The notes: generated by a model from the sequence alone, not told the origin. Positions 28,340 to 37,529 are shown, counted from the stretch's first letter. The stretch is 64,000 bases of DNA from SZUA-36 sp963727635 (GCA_963727635.1 CAVSHP010000002.1:62001-126000); one strand, 5' to 3'. Numbers and translations are program-made.

Positions 28340-29137
28340 GTGGTGCCAATTTTTGAACACACAGCACACTGTCTGGCGATCAGTTCACCGGAAGAGAAAT
28401 GCGCCGCCGTCACGGATCTGTGGCTGGCGGTGCAGATAGGCAATTACAAGTTTGATCCCGCAACTCCGGTCACCCGGATCGGTGTTGCGGGTCGTCCTCC
28501 CAGACCTGAACTCGTCGAACCGGCAAAGCTCAAGCGCCGCCGGCTTGGCAGTGAAGGCGGCCGCGCGGCATTGGTGCACGCTGTCGCGCACATCGAATTC
28601 AATGCCATCAACCTGGCTTTGGATGCGGCATACCGGTTCCGGGACATGCCGCCCCAGTATTACCTCGACTGGATTTCCGTTGCCGCCGACGAGGTCCGGC
28701 ATTTTCAATTGTTGTCGGCCCGCCTGCATTCGATGGGTCACAGCTATGGTGATTTTTCCGCCCACAACGGTTTATGGGAAATGGCCCAACGCACGGCGGA
28801 CGACTGCATGAAACGCATGGCGCTGGTTCCCAGGGTGCTGGAGGCGCGCGGTCTCGATGTCACGCCGCCGATGATTGAACGCCTGCAGGCAGTCGGTGAC
28901 GATGAAACCGTCGGGATTCTCGAGATCATCCTGGCTGAAGAAGTCCGCCACGTGGAGATTGGCAGTCGCTGGTTTCGCTATTGCTGCGACCAGCGCGGTC
29001 TGGAGTCCGAGGCCATGTTCCTGAGCCTGTTGAAGGAATATTTCACCGGCGCAATCAGGGGGCCTTTCAATATGCCAGCGCGTATTAAAGCCGGTTTTAC
29101 CCAAAGCGAAATGGACGCGATTTCGGCACTTTACTAG
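28340..29137 (+). CDS. DUF455 ferritin-like protein
   Basis: 265 residues from GTG 28340, 14 bases after icd. It has the helical ferritin-like pattern with carboxylate/histidine ligands: VAHIEFNAINLALDAA, SVAADEVRHFQLL and LAEEVRHVEIGSRWF, giving two ExxH-type pairs for a di-iron site. It also carries the GRPPRPELVEP segment common in DUF455. The family is distantly related to MiaE (tRNA hydroxylase), but its function is unknown. The short spacing suggests cotranscription with icd. The next 500 bases hold the composite palindromic element. Confidence 0.9.
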   Translation: MVPIFEHTAHCLAISSPEEKCAAVTDLWLAVQIGNYKFDPATPVTRIGVAGRPPRPELVEPAKLKRRRLGSEGGRAALVHAVAHIEFNAINLALDAAYRFRDMPPQYYLDWISVAADEVRHFQLLSARLHSMGHSYGDFSAHNGLWEMAQRTADDCMKRMALVPRVLEARGLDVTPPMIERLQAVGDDETVGILEIILAEEVRHVEIGSRWFRYCCDQRGLESEAMFLSLLKEYFTGAIRGPFNMPARIKAGFTQSEMDAISALY

Positions 29138-29248
29138 CCAGTTATTAAAGCAGTCAGTGCAAAGCAGGATCTCAGGCCATTTTTTCGACTGGCTCAATCT
29201 ATTGCTTTTCATTCTTGGTGCTTGTTTATTCAAGTGCGCAGTGGGGGC

Positions 29249-29548
29249 GCTGGGGTGGGTATAGCCTACCAGGGACACGCCAGACACACCTGTGGCCTCA
29301 GAGACGCTTCGCGCCGCACATCCATGTGCTCTTTCGCGAAGTACCGTTCATCCTGAACATAACGGTCCTGGTAGGCTATACCCACCCCAGCCTCGGCCAA
29401 ACAGTTGTGCATTTATTCGAAACCAATGTTGTTAAAGTATCCACATAGCCGGGGGTGTGCGGTACCTCTTTTCAGGACCGTGCGAGACAGGAGTCGAGCT
29501 CGAGACCCCAGGGATGGGTTCATGGCGTGTCCTGAAAAGAGGTACCGC
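29249..29548. repeat. Composite palindromic element, copy 1 (two long-stem hairpins, 300 bp)
   Basis: The 502-base gap between DUF455 and lpxH holds two adjacent palindromes. Unit A: perfect 25-bp inverted repeat (29249-29273 and 29367-29391), with a 93-base loop containing a nested pair CTTCGCG/CGCGAAG and the hairpin GCACATccATGTGC. Unit B: perfect 20-bp inverted repeat (29459-29478 and 29529-29548) around a 50-base loop starting CGTGCGAGACAGGAGTCGAG and ending in GGGTTCATGGCGT. The 67-base spacer contains GTGCAT and GAAACCA. The same two units and spacer recur inverted at 41961-42280. Short reading frames here are by-products. No transposase is present, so this looks like a non-autonomous MITE- or REP/BIME-like element. 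Confidence 0.85.
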
Positions 29549-29639
29549 GCGCGCCCGGCGCGCTGACAGATCAACATTCACATCGCAGGCTTATCACCCC
29601 TGTAAAGGCCCAATGTGAATCACAGGAAATTTGAACCTA

Positions 29640-30359
29640 CTAAGAAAGTGGGGAGAGTTCGTAACTTCCGGGTTGCACACGAAGGACGCTGCCCTGGGTA
29701 TACCAGTCGCCCAGGACAATTCGCTGTGCACTTTGGCCCTGTATCTCGAGGTCATGGATGGCAGGACGGTGGGTATGGCCGTGAATCATCCTGAGAACGC
29801 CGTGTCGCTCAAATGCCGCCTTCACCTGACCTTGGTTGACATCCATGATATTCATGTCCAGGTTGCCCTTGTGGGTCGCGCTGGCGTCGCGCGCCTGCAA
29901 GGCAATTTGCAGGCGTTCCTGCGGACTCCTGGCCAGGAACTCCTGCTGCCAGGCAGGGTTCCTGACCATGGTTCTGAACTGCTGGTAGGCAACGTCATCT
30001 GTACACAGGCTGTCGCCATGCATCAGCAAAACGCGTTCGCCGTAGAGATCAATCACGTGCTCTTCGGGCAAAAGTTTCATCCCGGCCAGGTTTGCATATC
30101 TGTCCTGCAAAAGAAAATCACGGTTACCGTGCATGAAATGGCAGGGCACACCGTCTTTTACGAGATGATTCAAAGCGCTGGCAACTTCGACGGAACACTC
30201 TGAAGGCACGTCGTCACCCAGCCAGAATTCAAAAAGATCCCCGAGGATGTAAAGGGCGTCCGCATGGACGGCTTCATCCTGCAAAAACTTCAGCAACAGG
30301 GTGGTGGTTTCCGGTCTCCGGTCATCCAGATGTAAGTCTGAAATGAATAAGGTAGGCAT
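29640..30359 (-). CDS. lpxH: UDP-2,3-diacylglucosamine diphosphatase
   Basis: 239 residues, E. coli length 240. Cleaves UDP-2,3-diacylglucosamine to lipid X in lipid A synthesis, as a peripheral inner-membrane metallophosphoesterase. The metal motifs are complete: ISDLHLDD, GDLFEFWLGDD, MHGNRDFLL, LMHGDSLCTDD and IHGHTHRP. It starts 2 bases after the cyclophilin stop, an operon order common in Gammaproteobacteria. Confidence 0.97.
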   Translation of the reverse strand: MPTLFISDLHLDDRRPETTTLLLKFLQDEAVHADALYILGDLFEFWLGDDVPSECSVEVASALNHLVKDGVPCHFMHGNRDFLLQDRYANLAGMKLLPEEHVIDLYGERVLLMHGDSLCTDDVAYQQFRTMVRNPAWQQEFLARSPQERLQIALQARDASATHKGNLDMNIMDVNQGQVKAAFERHGVLRMIHGHTHRPAIHDLEIQGQSAQRIVLGDWYTQGSVLRVQPGSYELSPLS

Positions 30360-30361
30360 CT

Positions 30362-30961
30362 TCAGCCTGGCGGCGCGGAGTTGATTTCAACTGATTCGAT
30401 GATGACGGGTTCAAGCGGTGCATCCTGTGGGCCGGTTTTGACAAAACGGATATCATCAACCACGTCCATACCCTCGATAACACGACCGAATACGGCATAA
30501 CCCCACGTGCGTGAGTTTTCCTTGCTGACGTGATCTAGCGAGCCATTCATTTCCACATTGATGAAGAACTGGGACGTTGCGGAATCCACATCGTTAGTGC
30601 GTGCCATGGCAACCGTGCCGCGAACGTTTTTCAGTCCGTTGTCGGCCTCATTGACAATGGGGTCACGGGTTGGTTTGGCGACAAGTTCCACCCCGTCTTC
30701 GCCTTCCACGGTCTCCAGTCCACCACCCTGGATCATGAAGTAGCTGATGACGCGGTGGAAAACGGTGCCGTTGTAAAAACCGTCCCTGGCGTATTGCAGG
30801 AAGTTTGCAACAGTTATCGGAGCCTCTTTGGGAAATAGCTCCAGCCTGATATCGCCGTGGTTGGTGTGCAGGGTGACTTGTGGGTTGTCCGTTTCCTGCT
30901 GCGCGTTTGCTGCAGACAGGCTGAGTATCATTACAGCGAAAAAGGAAATCAACTGCTTCAT
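30362..30961 (-). CDS. Exported peptidyl-prolyl cis-trans isomerase (cyclophilin)
   Basis: 199 residues with a signal peptide (MKQLISFFAVMILSLSAANA) and the cyclophilin core: NFLQYARDGFYNGTVFHRVI, FMIQGGG, RTNDVDSATSQFFINV and FGRVIEGMDVVDDI. The FHRVI arginine and SQFFINV phenylalanine of the active site are present. The signal peptide makes it periplasmic, like PpiA. Upstream of and nearly touching lpxH. Its start faces away from gyrA across a 265-base gap that must contain both promoters. Confidence 0.94.
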   Translation of the reverse strand: MKQLISFFAVMILSLSAANAQQETDNPQVTLHTNHGDIRLELFPKEAPITVANFLQYARDGFYNGTVFHRVISYFMIQGGGLETVEGEDGVELVAKPTRDPIVNEADNGLKNVRGTVAMARTNDVDSATSQFFINVEMNGSLDHVSKENSRTWGYAVFGRVIEGMDVVDDIRFVKTGPQDAPLEPVIIESVEINSAPPG

Positions 30962-31226
30962 GGTGTGGTACTCCGTATTTTCAATGTCGGTTGAGACAAT
31001 GATACTGGGCTATCGTTTCGGTATAAAGTTACTTTCGTCATCGCGGTGCTGTGAGCGCAAGAAACTACTTTGTCCTTTGCTGTTCCCTGGTCCATTTTGC
31101 GGTGTTTTTATGGTACTATCTGGCATTGGTATAGCTTAGCAAAACAGCTACATGGCGCCGCCTGGACTGTGTTAATAAATACACTATAAATCAATAAGAT
31201 ATCAATTTCCGGAGTAATTACATTTA

Positions 31227-33839
31227 ATGGCTGAACTCGCTAAAGAAGTCCTGCAGGTCAACCTCGAAGATGAAATGCGCCAGTCCTATATGGACTATGC
31301 AATGAGCGTCATTGTTGGCCGTGCATTACCGGATGTCAGGGATGGCCTGAAACCGGTACACCGGCGTGTGCTTTTTGCCATGAGTGAACTTGGCAATGAC
31401 TGGAATAAAGCGTACAAAAAATCCGCCCGTGTGGTGGGTGATGTTATCGGTAAATATCACCCGCATGGCGACTCCGCAGTTTACGACACCATCGTTCGCA
31501 TGGCGCAACCGTTCGCGATGCGTTACATGCTGGTGGATGGCCAGGGTAACTTTGGTTCGGTGGACGGTGATGCAGCGGCGGCCATGCGTTATACCGAAGT
31601 TCGCATGTCAAGGCTGGCCCATGAACTGTTGGCTGATCTCGACAAGGAGACGGTCGATTTCGGTCCGAATTACGATGAATCTGAATACGAACCGCTGGTG
31701 CTTCCAACCCGCGTTCCGGGTCTGCTGATCAATGGATCGGCCGGAATTGCGGTTGGTATGGCCACCAATATTCCACCGCATAACCTCAATGAAGTCATCA
31801 GTGCCACCATTGCCCTGATTGAAAATCCGGATCTTGATATCGATGGCATCATGCAGCATCTGCCAGGGCCGGATTTCCCAACCGCCGGTTTGATCAATGG
31901 CGCACAGGGTATTTACGACGCATATCACACGGGTCGTGGCCGGATCTACATGCGCGCGGTTACACATGTAGAAACCAATGAACACAGCGGCAAGAACGCA
32001 TTGATCGTCACCGAGTTACCTTACCAGGTCAACAAGGCGCGTCTGCTGGAAAAAATCGCCGAACTGGTCAAGGAGAAAAAGCTGGATGGCATCACGGAAC
32101 TGCGTGATGAGTCCGACAAGGACGGCATGCGTGTCGTCATCGAGTTACGCCGCGGTGAAGTACCCGAGGTCATTCTGAATAACCTTTATAAGCAGACCAT
32201 GATGCAAAACGTTTTCGGCATCAACATGGTTGCGCTGGTCGAAGGCCAGCCGCGCCTGCTGAATATCAAGGAGATTTTGCACGCCTTTATCGGTCACCGC
32301 CGCGAAGTCGTGACCCGGCGTACCCTTTTCGAGTTGCGCAAGGCACGCAACCGCGCCCATGTACTCGAAGGTCTGACTGTTGCCCTGGCCAACCTCGATG
32401 AACTGATCGAGATGATCAAGACATCGCCGTCACCGGCGGAGGCCAAGGAGCGCCTGGTTGCCAAATTGTGGGACCCCGGCCTGGTACGCGCGATGTTGGG
32501 CCAGGGTGGTGCAGAAACTTCGCGGCCTGAAAATCTTGATCCCGAATACGGCTTACAGGATTCCGGTTACCAATTGTCGCCGGTACAGGCCCAGGAAATT
32601 CTCAACATGCGTCTGCACAGGCTGACCGGGCTTGAGCAGGAGAAACTGACCAAGGAATACGAGGAGATCCTCGCCATGGTGAGATCCCTGCTGGAAATCC
32701 TTTCCGACCCGGGTCGCCTGATGTCCGTGATCCGTGAGGAGTTGGTAGAGATCCTGGAAAAATACGGGGATGAGCGGCGTACTGTCATTCTTGAGAATAA
32801 ACTTGATCTCAGCCTGGAAGACCTGATCACCGAGGAAGACGTGGTGGTCACCATATCCCACGAGGGCTACGCCAAGTCGCAGTCGCTTGACCGTTACCAG
32901 GCGCAGCGCAGGGGTGGCAAGGGCAAGTCGGCGACCAAGGTCAAGGAAGAAGACTTTATCGACAAGATATTTGTTGCCAATACGCACGATACACTTCTGT
33001 GTTTTACCTCGCGTGGCAAGATTTACTGGCTCAAGGTATACGAACTGCCCCAGGCGAGCCATGTCAGTCGCGGCAAGCCCATTGTCAATTTGTTGCCATT
33101 GGAGAAAGATGAACGTGTCAATGCCGTGTTGCCGGTGCGTGAATATTCAGAAGACCTGTTTGTTTTCTTTGCAACCCGCAACGGCATCGTCAAGAAAACC
33201 CCGTTGAAGGCTTACAGCAACCAGCGCGCCAACGGAATCTGGGCGATCAACCTCGATGATGACGACGAACTGGTCAATGTTGAAATTACACACGGCGACA
33301 GCGAGGTCATGCTTTTCTCCAGTTCCGGTAAATGCATTCGCTTCGCGGAGAAGAATGTGAGTTCGGTTGGTCGAACAGCACGCGGCGTTATCGGTATACG
33401 CCTGCAGAAAGACCAGAAAGTCGTGTCAATGCTGGTGATGGGTGAGGGCGATATCCTCAGCGTTACCGAACGTGGTTACGGCAAACGTACAAAACCTGAA
33501 GAACATTCATGCCAGGGCAGGGGTGGTCAAGGTGTCATCGGTATCCAGACCTCACCGCGGAACGGAAGGTTGATTTCTGCTTTGCAGGTGACGGACGATG
33601 ATGACATCATGCTGATCTCTGATGGTGGAACACTGGTCAGGACACACGCCCGTGAAATATCCACACTTGGCCGGAATACCCAGGGCGTAACACTGATCCG
33701 TCTCAGCGAGGAGGAAAACCTGGTCGGACTGGCGCGGATTCAGATCGAAGATGAAGCCGAGGAATCTGTGGAAGGGTCCGAGGAAGGTTTTGCTGAAGGT
33801 TCTGTGGAAGAGGGTGACGCTAACGAAGTTGTGGAATAG
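31227..33839 (+). CDS. gyrA: DNA gyrase subunit A
   Basis: 870 residues. Introduces negative supercoils together with GyrB. The catalytic tyrosine is in AAAMRYTEVRM. The quinolone region reads HPHGDSAVYDTIVRM with Ser83 and Asp87, the drug-sensitive residues. The GyrA box QRRGGKG is present in the linker to the C-terminal wrapping domain, whose six-bladed repeats fill residues about 530-830. The C-terminus is a strongly acidic tail of some 30 residues, a feature that tunes wrapping in other gyrases. CGGAG lies 12 bases before the ATG. A 10-bp hairpin follows the stop. Confidence 0.98.
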   Translation: MAELAKEVLQVNLEDEMRQSYMDYAMSVIVGRALPDVRDGLKPVHRRVLFAMSELGNDWNKAYKKSARVVGDVIGKYHPHGDSAVYDTIVRMAQPFAMRYMLVDGQGNFGSVDGDAAAAMRYTEVRMSRLAHELLADLDKETVDFGPNYDESEYEPLVLPTRVPGLLINGSAGIAVGMATNIPPHNLNEVISATIALIENPDLDIDGIMQHLPGPDFPTAGLINGAQGIYDAYHTGRGRIYMRAVTHVETNEHSGKNALIVTELPYQVNKARLLEKIAELVKEKKLDGITELRDESDKDGMRVVIELRRGEVPEVILNNLYKQTMMQNVFGINMVALVEGQPRLLNIKEILHAFIGHRREVVTRRTLFELRKARNRAHVLEGLTVALANLDELIEMIKTSPSPAEAKERLVAKLWDPGLVRAMLGQGGAETSRPENLDPEYGLQDSGYQLSPVQAQEILNMRLHRLTGLEQEKLTKEYEEILAMVRSLLEILSDPGRLMSVIREELVEILEKYGDERRTVILENKLDLSLEDLITEEDVVVTISHEGYAKSQSLDRYQAQRRGGKGKSATKVKEEDFIDKIFVANTHDTLLCFTSRGKIYWLKVYELPQASHVSRGKPIVNLLPLEKDERVNAVLPVREYSEDLFVFFATRNGIVKKTPLKAYSNQRANGIWAINLDDDDELVNVEITHGDSEVMLFSSSGKCIRFAEKNVSSVGRTARGVIGIRLQKDQKVVSMLVMGEGDILSVTERGYGKRTKPEEHSCQGRGGQGVIGIQTSPRNGRLISALQVTDDDDIMLISDGGTLVRTHAREISTLGRNTQGVTLIRLSEEENLVGLARIQIEDEAEESVEGSEEGFAEGSVEEGDANEVVE

Positions 33840-33847
33840 ATCGGGCT

Positions 33848-33876
33848 GGATGTGTCCGCTTCAGGTGGACACATCC
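33848..33876 (+). terminator. Hairpin after gyrA
   Basis: A perfect 10-bp stem (GGATGTGTCC 33848-33857, GGACACATCC 33867-33876) with a 9-base loop begins 8 bases after the gyrA stop. There is no T run, so it may act as an mRNA-stabilising or weak bidirectional terminator. Confidence 0.5.
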
Positions 33877-33897
33877 TGCCGTGAACGGCCGACTGAT

Positions 33898-34080
33898 TTA
33901 CTTCTTGTTGGTTGAAATTCCCAGCAACTGGTAGGGCGGACACCAACCTGTCGCACCGGTCAGCAGTGGCACGAGACCAATCGCGCCCCACCAGGATTGA
34001 TACATAAATCCAACGCCGACGATGGCGATACCGGCGATCACGCGTATCACGCGCTCCGTTTTACCTACATTGCATTGCAT
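33898..34080 (-). CDS. DUF2892 (YgaP-like) small membrane protein
   Basis: 60 residues, ribosome site GGAGGAT. It begins MQCNVGKTERVIRVIAGIAI, continues with a span and GLVPLLTGATGWCPPYQLLG, and carries the conserved GWCP motif. This is the membrane half of YgaP without the rhodanese domain. Two short spans are predicted in the inner membrane. It starts 12 bases after the stop of a peroxiredoxin gene, so both are likely on one transcript. DUF2892 proteins are often linked to sulfur or redox genes; the precise role is unknown. Confidence 0.92.
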   Translation of the reverse strand: MQCNVGKTERVIRVIAGIAIVGVGFMYQSWWGAIGLVPLLTGATGWCPPYQLLGISTNKK

Positions 34081-34092
34081 ATCATCCTCCTG

Positions 34093-34572
34093 TCAAAGTA
34101 CCGCTAAAACCGATTCGGCAGAACTCACACGGAATTCTCCGGGCGCTTCAATCATTAGCTGCGTGACGACACCGTCCTCGGCCACCAGCGCAAATCTCTG
34201 TGACCGCCGGCCCATTCCAAAAGAAGTTCCGTCCAACTCCAGACCGAGCGCCCTGGTAAATTCACCATTCCCGTCGGCAAGCATGTCGATACCCTTTACG
34301 TTGGCACTCTTGCCCCATGCGTGCATAACGAACACGTCATTGACCGCCATACATGCTATGGCGTCCACGCCCCGGGATCTAATTTCATTCGTGAGTTCTA
34401 CGAATCCGGGCAAATGGTAAGCCGAGCAGGTGGGTGTAAATGCCCCGGGCACCGAGAACAGAACCACCTTGCGTCCGGCAAAATAATCCTTTGTCATAAG
34501 TGGTTGCGGACCATTTTCCGTCATGTGGCTGAGTGCTGCCGATGGAATACGGTCACCAATCCGGATGGTCAT
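34093..34572 (-). CDS. Peroxiredoxin, Prx5/AhpC-TSA type
   Basis: 159 residues. The active-site motif PGAFTPTCSAYHLPGF carries the peroxidatic Cys, followed by GRRSQRFALVAEDGVVTQL. It is the second Prx5-type enzyme in the window and differs clearly from the one at 9024, being shorter with a different C-terminus. It reduces peroxides with a small thiol partner. Flanked by a PilH-like receiver (24 bases upstream) and a DUF2892 protein (12 bases downstream) on the same strand. Confidence 0.94.
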   Translation of the reverse strand: MTIRIGDRIPSAALSHMTENGPQPLMTKDYFAGRKVVLFSVPGAFTPTCSAYHLPGFVELTNEIRSRGVDAIACMAVNDVFVMHAWGKSANVKGIDMLADGNGEFTRALGLELDGTSFGMGRRSQRFALVAEDGVVTQLMIEAPGEFRVSSAESVLAVL

Positions 34573-34596
34573 GATCTGCTTCCTTGAATGATTGTC

Positions 34597-34962
34597 TCAG
34601 GCCGCGATGGCTGCTGAAATGGCAGTAAACAATGAATCGGGGTTGACCGGTTTGGTCAGGTAAGCCGCTGCGCCCTGGCGCATGCCCCAGATACGGTCAG
34701 CCTCGCCGTCCTTGGTACTGACAAATATAACGGGAATATTGCATGTGGCCAGATCCTTGGACAATTTGCGCGTTGTCTGGAAGCCGCTCATACCCGGCAT
34801 GACAACATCCATCAGGATAACGTCAGGTGCCTCCTGGCGTGCAATTTCAAGCGCCTGATCACCATTTTCGGCACTAATAGCTTCATAACCCCAGTTTTCG
34901 ATCAGGCTTTTCAGGGAGAAGATCTGGGCCGGGGAGTCATCTACTATTAAAATTTTTGCCAT
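34597..34962 (-). CDS. Single-domain response regulator, PilH-like
   Basis: 121 residues from ATG 34962; the frame to 35013 adds no homology. A CheY-type receiver with no output domain: MAKILIVDDSPAQIFSLKSL with the acidic pair, phospho-acceptor Asp in ILMDVVMPGMSGFQTTRKL, Thr/Ser in PVIFVSTKD with the conserved Lys in YLTKPVNPD. Residue pattern and length closely resemble PilH of the type IV pilus chemosensory system, which acts as a phosphate sink or motor regulator. No pilG, pilI, pilJ or chpA is nearby. It precedes a peroxiredoxin by 24 bases. Confidence 0.88.
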   Translation of the reverse strand: MAKILIVDDSPAQIFSLKSLIENWGYEAISAENGDQALEIARQEAPDVILMDVVMPGMSGFQTTRKLSKDLATCNIPVIFVSTKDGEADRIWGMRQGAAAYLTKPVNPDSLFTAISAAIAA

Positions 34963-35056
34963 TGCTCTCAATCCATGTTGAACGTTTGGACTATGTACAG
35001 AATTATGCACCAATTACAGACAAAAAAGCAGCAATCTTCGTCCGCGCGCAAACGGT

Positions 35057-36058
35057 CTATGCAAGATTGACCACCGAACGTCCGAGTGCATTGCCCTTCA
35101 TCAGTACATTAAAGGCCTCACCGAGGTCGTCCAGCTTGACCTCGTTATTGACGATCTTGTCGAAGTGCCGGGGCCGCCACTCGTTGGCAAGACGGTCCCA
35201 GAGAATTTTTCTCAGGTCATAGGGTGCGTTGTTGGAGCTGATCCCAATCAGGCTGACGCCACGCAGAATCATCGGCAGGTTGGTGGCATTCAGGCCAATT
35301 CCGCCAGCCATCCCGCAAACCGCAATATTGCCCCACAGGTCGATGACCCGGCTGATACCTGCAAGCATGTCACCGCCGACACTGTCGATGCATCCCGCCC
35401 AGCGTACGGATTCAAGCGGTTGCTGGCCCCAGTGCAGATCGTGACGGGAAATACATTGGCGGGCACCCAATTCCTCAAGATAATCAAACTGTTCGACTTT
35501 GCCGGTGATCGCGTGTACCTCGTAGCCGACACGCGTCAGGATATCGATCGCAAAGCTTCCGACCCCGCCCGATGCCCCGGTTACCACGATTGGCCCTGCT
35601 GCGGGAGTCTGGCCCAGCGCTTCCATGCGATACAGTGAAATCGCGGCCGTGAAACCCGCGGTGCCCAGACCCATGGCTTCGCGCGTGGTCAGGCCGGCAG
35701 GCAGTGGAACCACGCTGTTGCTGTCGAGACGCAGGTACTGGCTATAGCCGCCATCGCGTTTTTCAGACATCGAACAACCGGTGACCAGCACCTTGTCGCC
35801 GGGGGAAAACCGTTCACATTCCGAAGAGACCACTTCGCCGGCGACGTCGATACCGCCGACGAGCGGGAACCGATGCAATATTTTTCCCTTGCCGGTTGCG
35901 GCCAGCGCGTCCTTGTAATTGATGCTGGACCATTCACCGCGAATGACGACATCGCCCTTGCTGAGGTCGTCGATGCCAATGGTTTCAATGCCGGAGCGGT
36001 AACCCTCGGCATCATTGTGAATACGAAATGCTTTGAACGAATCCGGTATCTGTGTCAT
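35057..36058 (-). CDS. YhdH/AcuI-type acrylyl-CoA reductase (quinone oxidoreductase family)
   Basis: 333 residues from ATG 36058. An MDR-family NADPH-dependent reductase without zinc ligands. The GxGxxG-like cofactor motif is VTGASGGVGSFAIDIL, with NYKDALAATGKGKI and FPLVGGIDVAGEV upstream, which are signature segments of YhdH/AcuI. AcuI reduces acryloyl-CoA to propionyl-CoA, a step used in DMSP and 3-hydroxypropionate use. The physiological role here cannot be told from context. The gene follows lpdA by 23 bases on the same strand and may be cotranscribed with the 2-oxoglutarate dehydrogenase genes. Confidence 0.92.
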   Translation of the reverse strand: MTQIPDSFKAFRIHNDAEGYRSGIETIGIDDLSKGDVVIRGEWSSINYKDALAATGKGKILHRFPLVGGIDVAGEVVSSECERFSPGDKVLVTGCSMSEKRDGGYSQYLRLDSNSVVPLPAGLTTREAMGLGTAGFTAAISLYRMEALGQTPAAGPIVVTGASGGVGSFAIDILTRVGYEVHAITGKVEQFDYLEELGARQCISRHDLHWGQQPLESVRWAGCIDSVGGDMLAGISRVIDLWGNIAVCGMAGGIGLNATNLPMILRGVSLIGISSNNAPYDLRKILWDRLANEWRPRHFDKIVNNEVKLDDLGEAFNVLMKGNALGRSVVNLA

Positions 36059-36081
36059 TGGTATTGCACCTTTTCTGCTAA

Positions 36082-37509
36082 TCAGTTGCCCTTGTGTATT
36101 GCCCGCTTGTCGACGCTCAATGCCGCTTCGTGGACGGCTTCTGAAAGGGTCGGGTGGGCGTGGACGATACGCGCAAGGTCCTCGCTGGCGCCCTGGAACT
36201 CCATGGTCACAACGCATTCAGCAATCAGTTCAGATGCATTCGGGCCAATGATGTGTACGCCGAGAATTTCGTCGGTGGTCTCATCCGCCAGCATCTTGAC
36301 CATACCGGCGGCGTCACCCATCGCAAGTCCGCGGCCGGTAGCAGCAAACGGGAACGATCCACTACGGAAGGCTACGCCTTTTTCTTTCAGTTGCTGCTCT
36401 GTCTTGCCGACCCAGGCGATTTCGGGGTCCGTGTAAATGACCCAGGGAACGGTATCAAAGTGAATATGGGCGGCTTTGCCGGCGATCAGTTCGGCCACGG
36501 CGATGCCCTCTTCAGAGGCCTTGTGGGCCAGCATCGGTCCGCGGACACAGTCACCCACTGCCCAGACACCCGTCACGCTGGTCTGAGAGCGTTCATTGAC
36601 GTCGATCTGGCCGCGTTCGTTGAGCTTGACACCGCAGTCGTCAGACAGCAGACCCTGCGTATAGGGTTTACGCCCGACCGCAACCAGCAAACGGTCGAAA
36701 ACAAGTTCGCTTTCACCCTGCTTGTTTTCGAGCTTGACCCTGACTTCGTCATCGACGACGCTGGCCGATTTGACCAGGGTATCGAGACGGATATCCAGAC
36801 CCTGTTGCTTGAACAAACGGGCTGCCTGTTTTGCAATATCCACGTCAGCGGCGGGCAGGAAAGCCGGCAATGCTTCGAGCAGAATGACCTCGGAGCCCAG
36901 CCGCTGCCAAACGGAACCGAGTTCGAGACCGATGACACCGGCGCCGATGACGCCAAGACGCGCTGGCACCTCGGTCAGATCCAGCGCACCCACGTTGTCG
37001 ATAATGTACTTGTCATCAAAGGTCACGTTGGGTATTGCAATTGGCACGGACCCACTCGCGAGGATGACGTTCTGCGCTTCGAGCATGACCTTCTCTTCGG
37101 ACGCATGGGGTGTGAATTCCACCTGGCGATTGGCTAGCAGCCGACCCTTGCCGTGAAACTGTTTGATCTTGTTGGCCTTGAAAAGCTGGGCGACACCGCC
37201 GGTCAGCTTGCTGACCACGGTATCCTTGCGCTTGATCATGGTATTGATGTCAATGCTGGCATCTGCAACGCTGATGCCATGGGCGGCGTAATCGTGCTGC
37301 AGGTGATGGAAATGCTTGGAACTGTCCAGCAGTGCCTTGGAGGGGATGCAACCGACATTCAGACAGGTGCCGCCCAGGGCCGCCTTGCCATCCTTGCCGG
37401 TATTCATGTCGATACAGGCGGTGTGCAGGCCCAACTGCGCCGCCCTGATCGCGGCCACATAGCCGCCGGGGCCGCCGCCGATTACGATTACATCAAATTT
37501 TTCAGTCAT
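36082..37509 (-). CDS. lpdA: Dihydrolipoyl dehydrogenase (E3)
   Basis: 475 residues. Reoxidises dihydrolipoyl groups of the 2-oxoglutarate and pyruvate dehydrogenase complexes, passing electrons to NAD. The FAD motif is VIGGGPGGYVAA, the redox disulfide is GGTCLNVGCIPSK, the NAD motif is GAGVIGLELGSVW, and the catalytic His-Glu pair is in HAHPTLSEAVHEA. Third gene of sucA-sucB-lpdA. The gap to sucB holds a perfect 36-bp palindrome. Confidence 0.97.
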   Translation of the reverse strand: MTEKFDVIVIGGGPGGYVAAIRAAQLGLHTACIDMNTGKDGKAALGGTCLNVGCIPSKALLDSSKHFHHLQHDYAAHGISVADASIDINTMIKRKDTVVSKLTGGVAQLFKANKIKQFHGKGRLLANRQVEFTPHASEEKVMLEAQNVILASGSVPIAIPNVTFDDKYIIDNVGALDLTEVPARLGVIGAGVIGLELGSVWQRLGSEVILLEALPAFLPAADVDIAKQAARLFKQQGLDIRLDTLVKSASVVDDEVRVKLENKQGESELVFDRLLVAVGRKPYTQGLLSDDCGVKLNERGQIDVNERSQTSVTGVWAVGDCVRGPMLAHKASEEGIAVAELIAGKAAHIHFDTVPWVIYTDPEIAWVGKTEQQLKEKGVAFRSGSFPFAATGRGLAMGDAAGMVKMLADETTDEILGVHIIGPNASELIAECVVTMEFQGASEDLARIVHAHPTLSEAVHEAALSVDKRAIHKGN

Positions 37510-37529
37510 TTCATTTCCTTGGATCTTAT

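Noticed and set aside
29215..29448. 77-residue frame across the first composite element
   Set aside because: It runs through both arms of a perfect inverted repeat and has no homology or ribosome site.
31227..33839. Quinolone-resistance changes in gyrA
   Set aside because: Ser83 and Asp87 are the wild-type residues.
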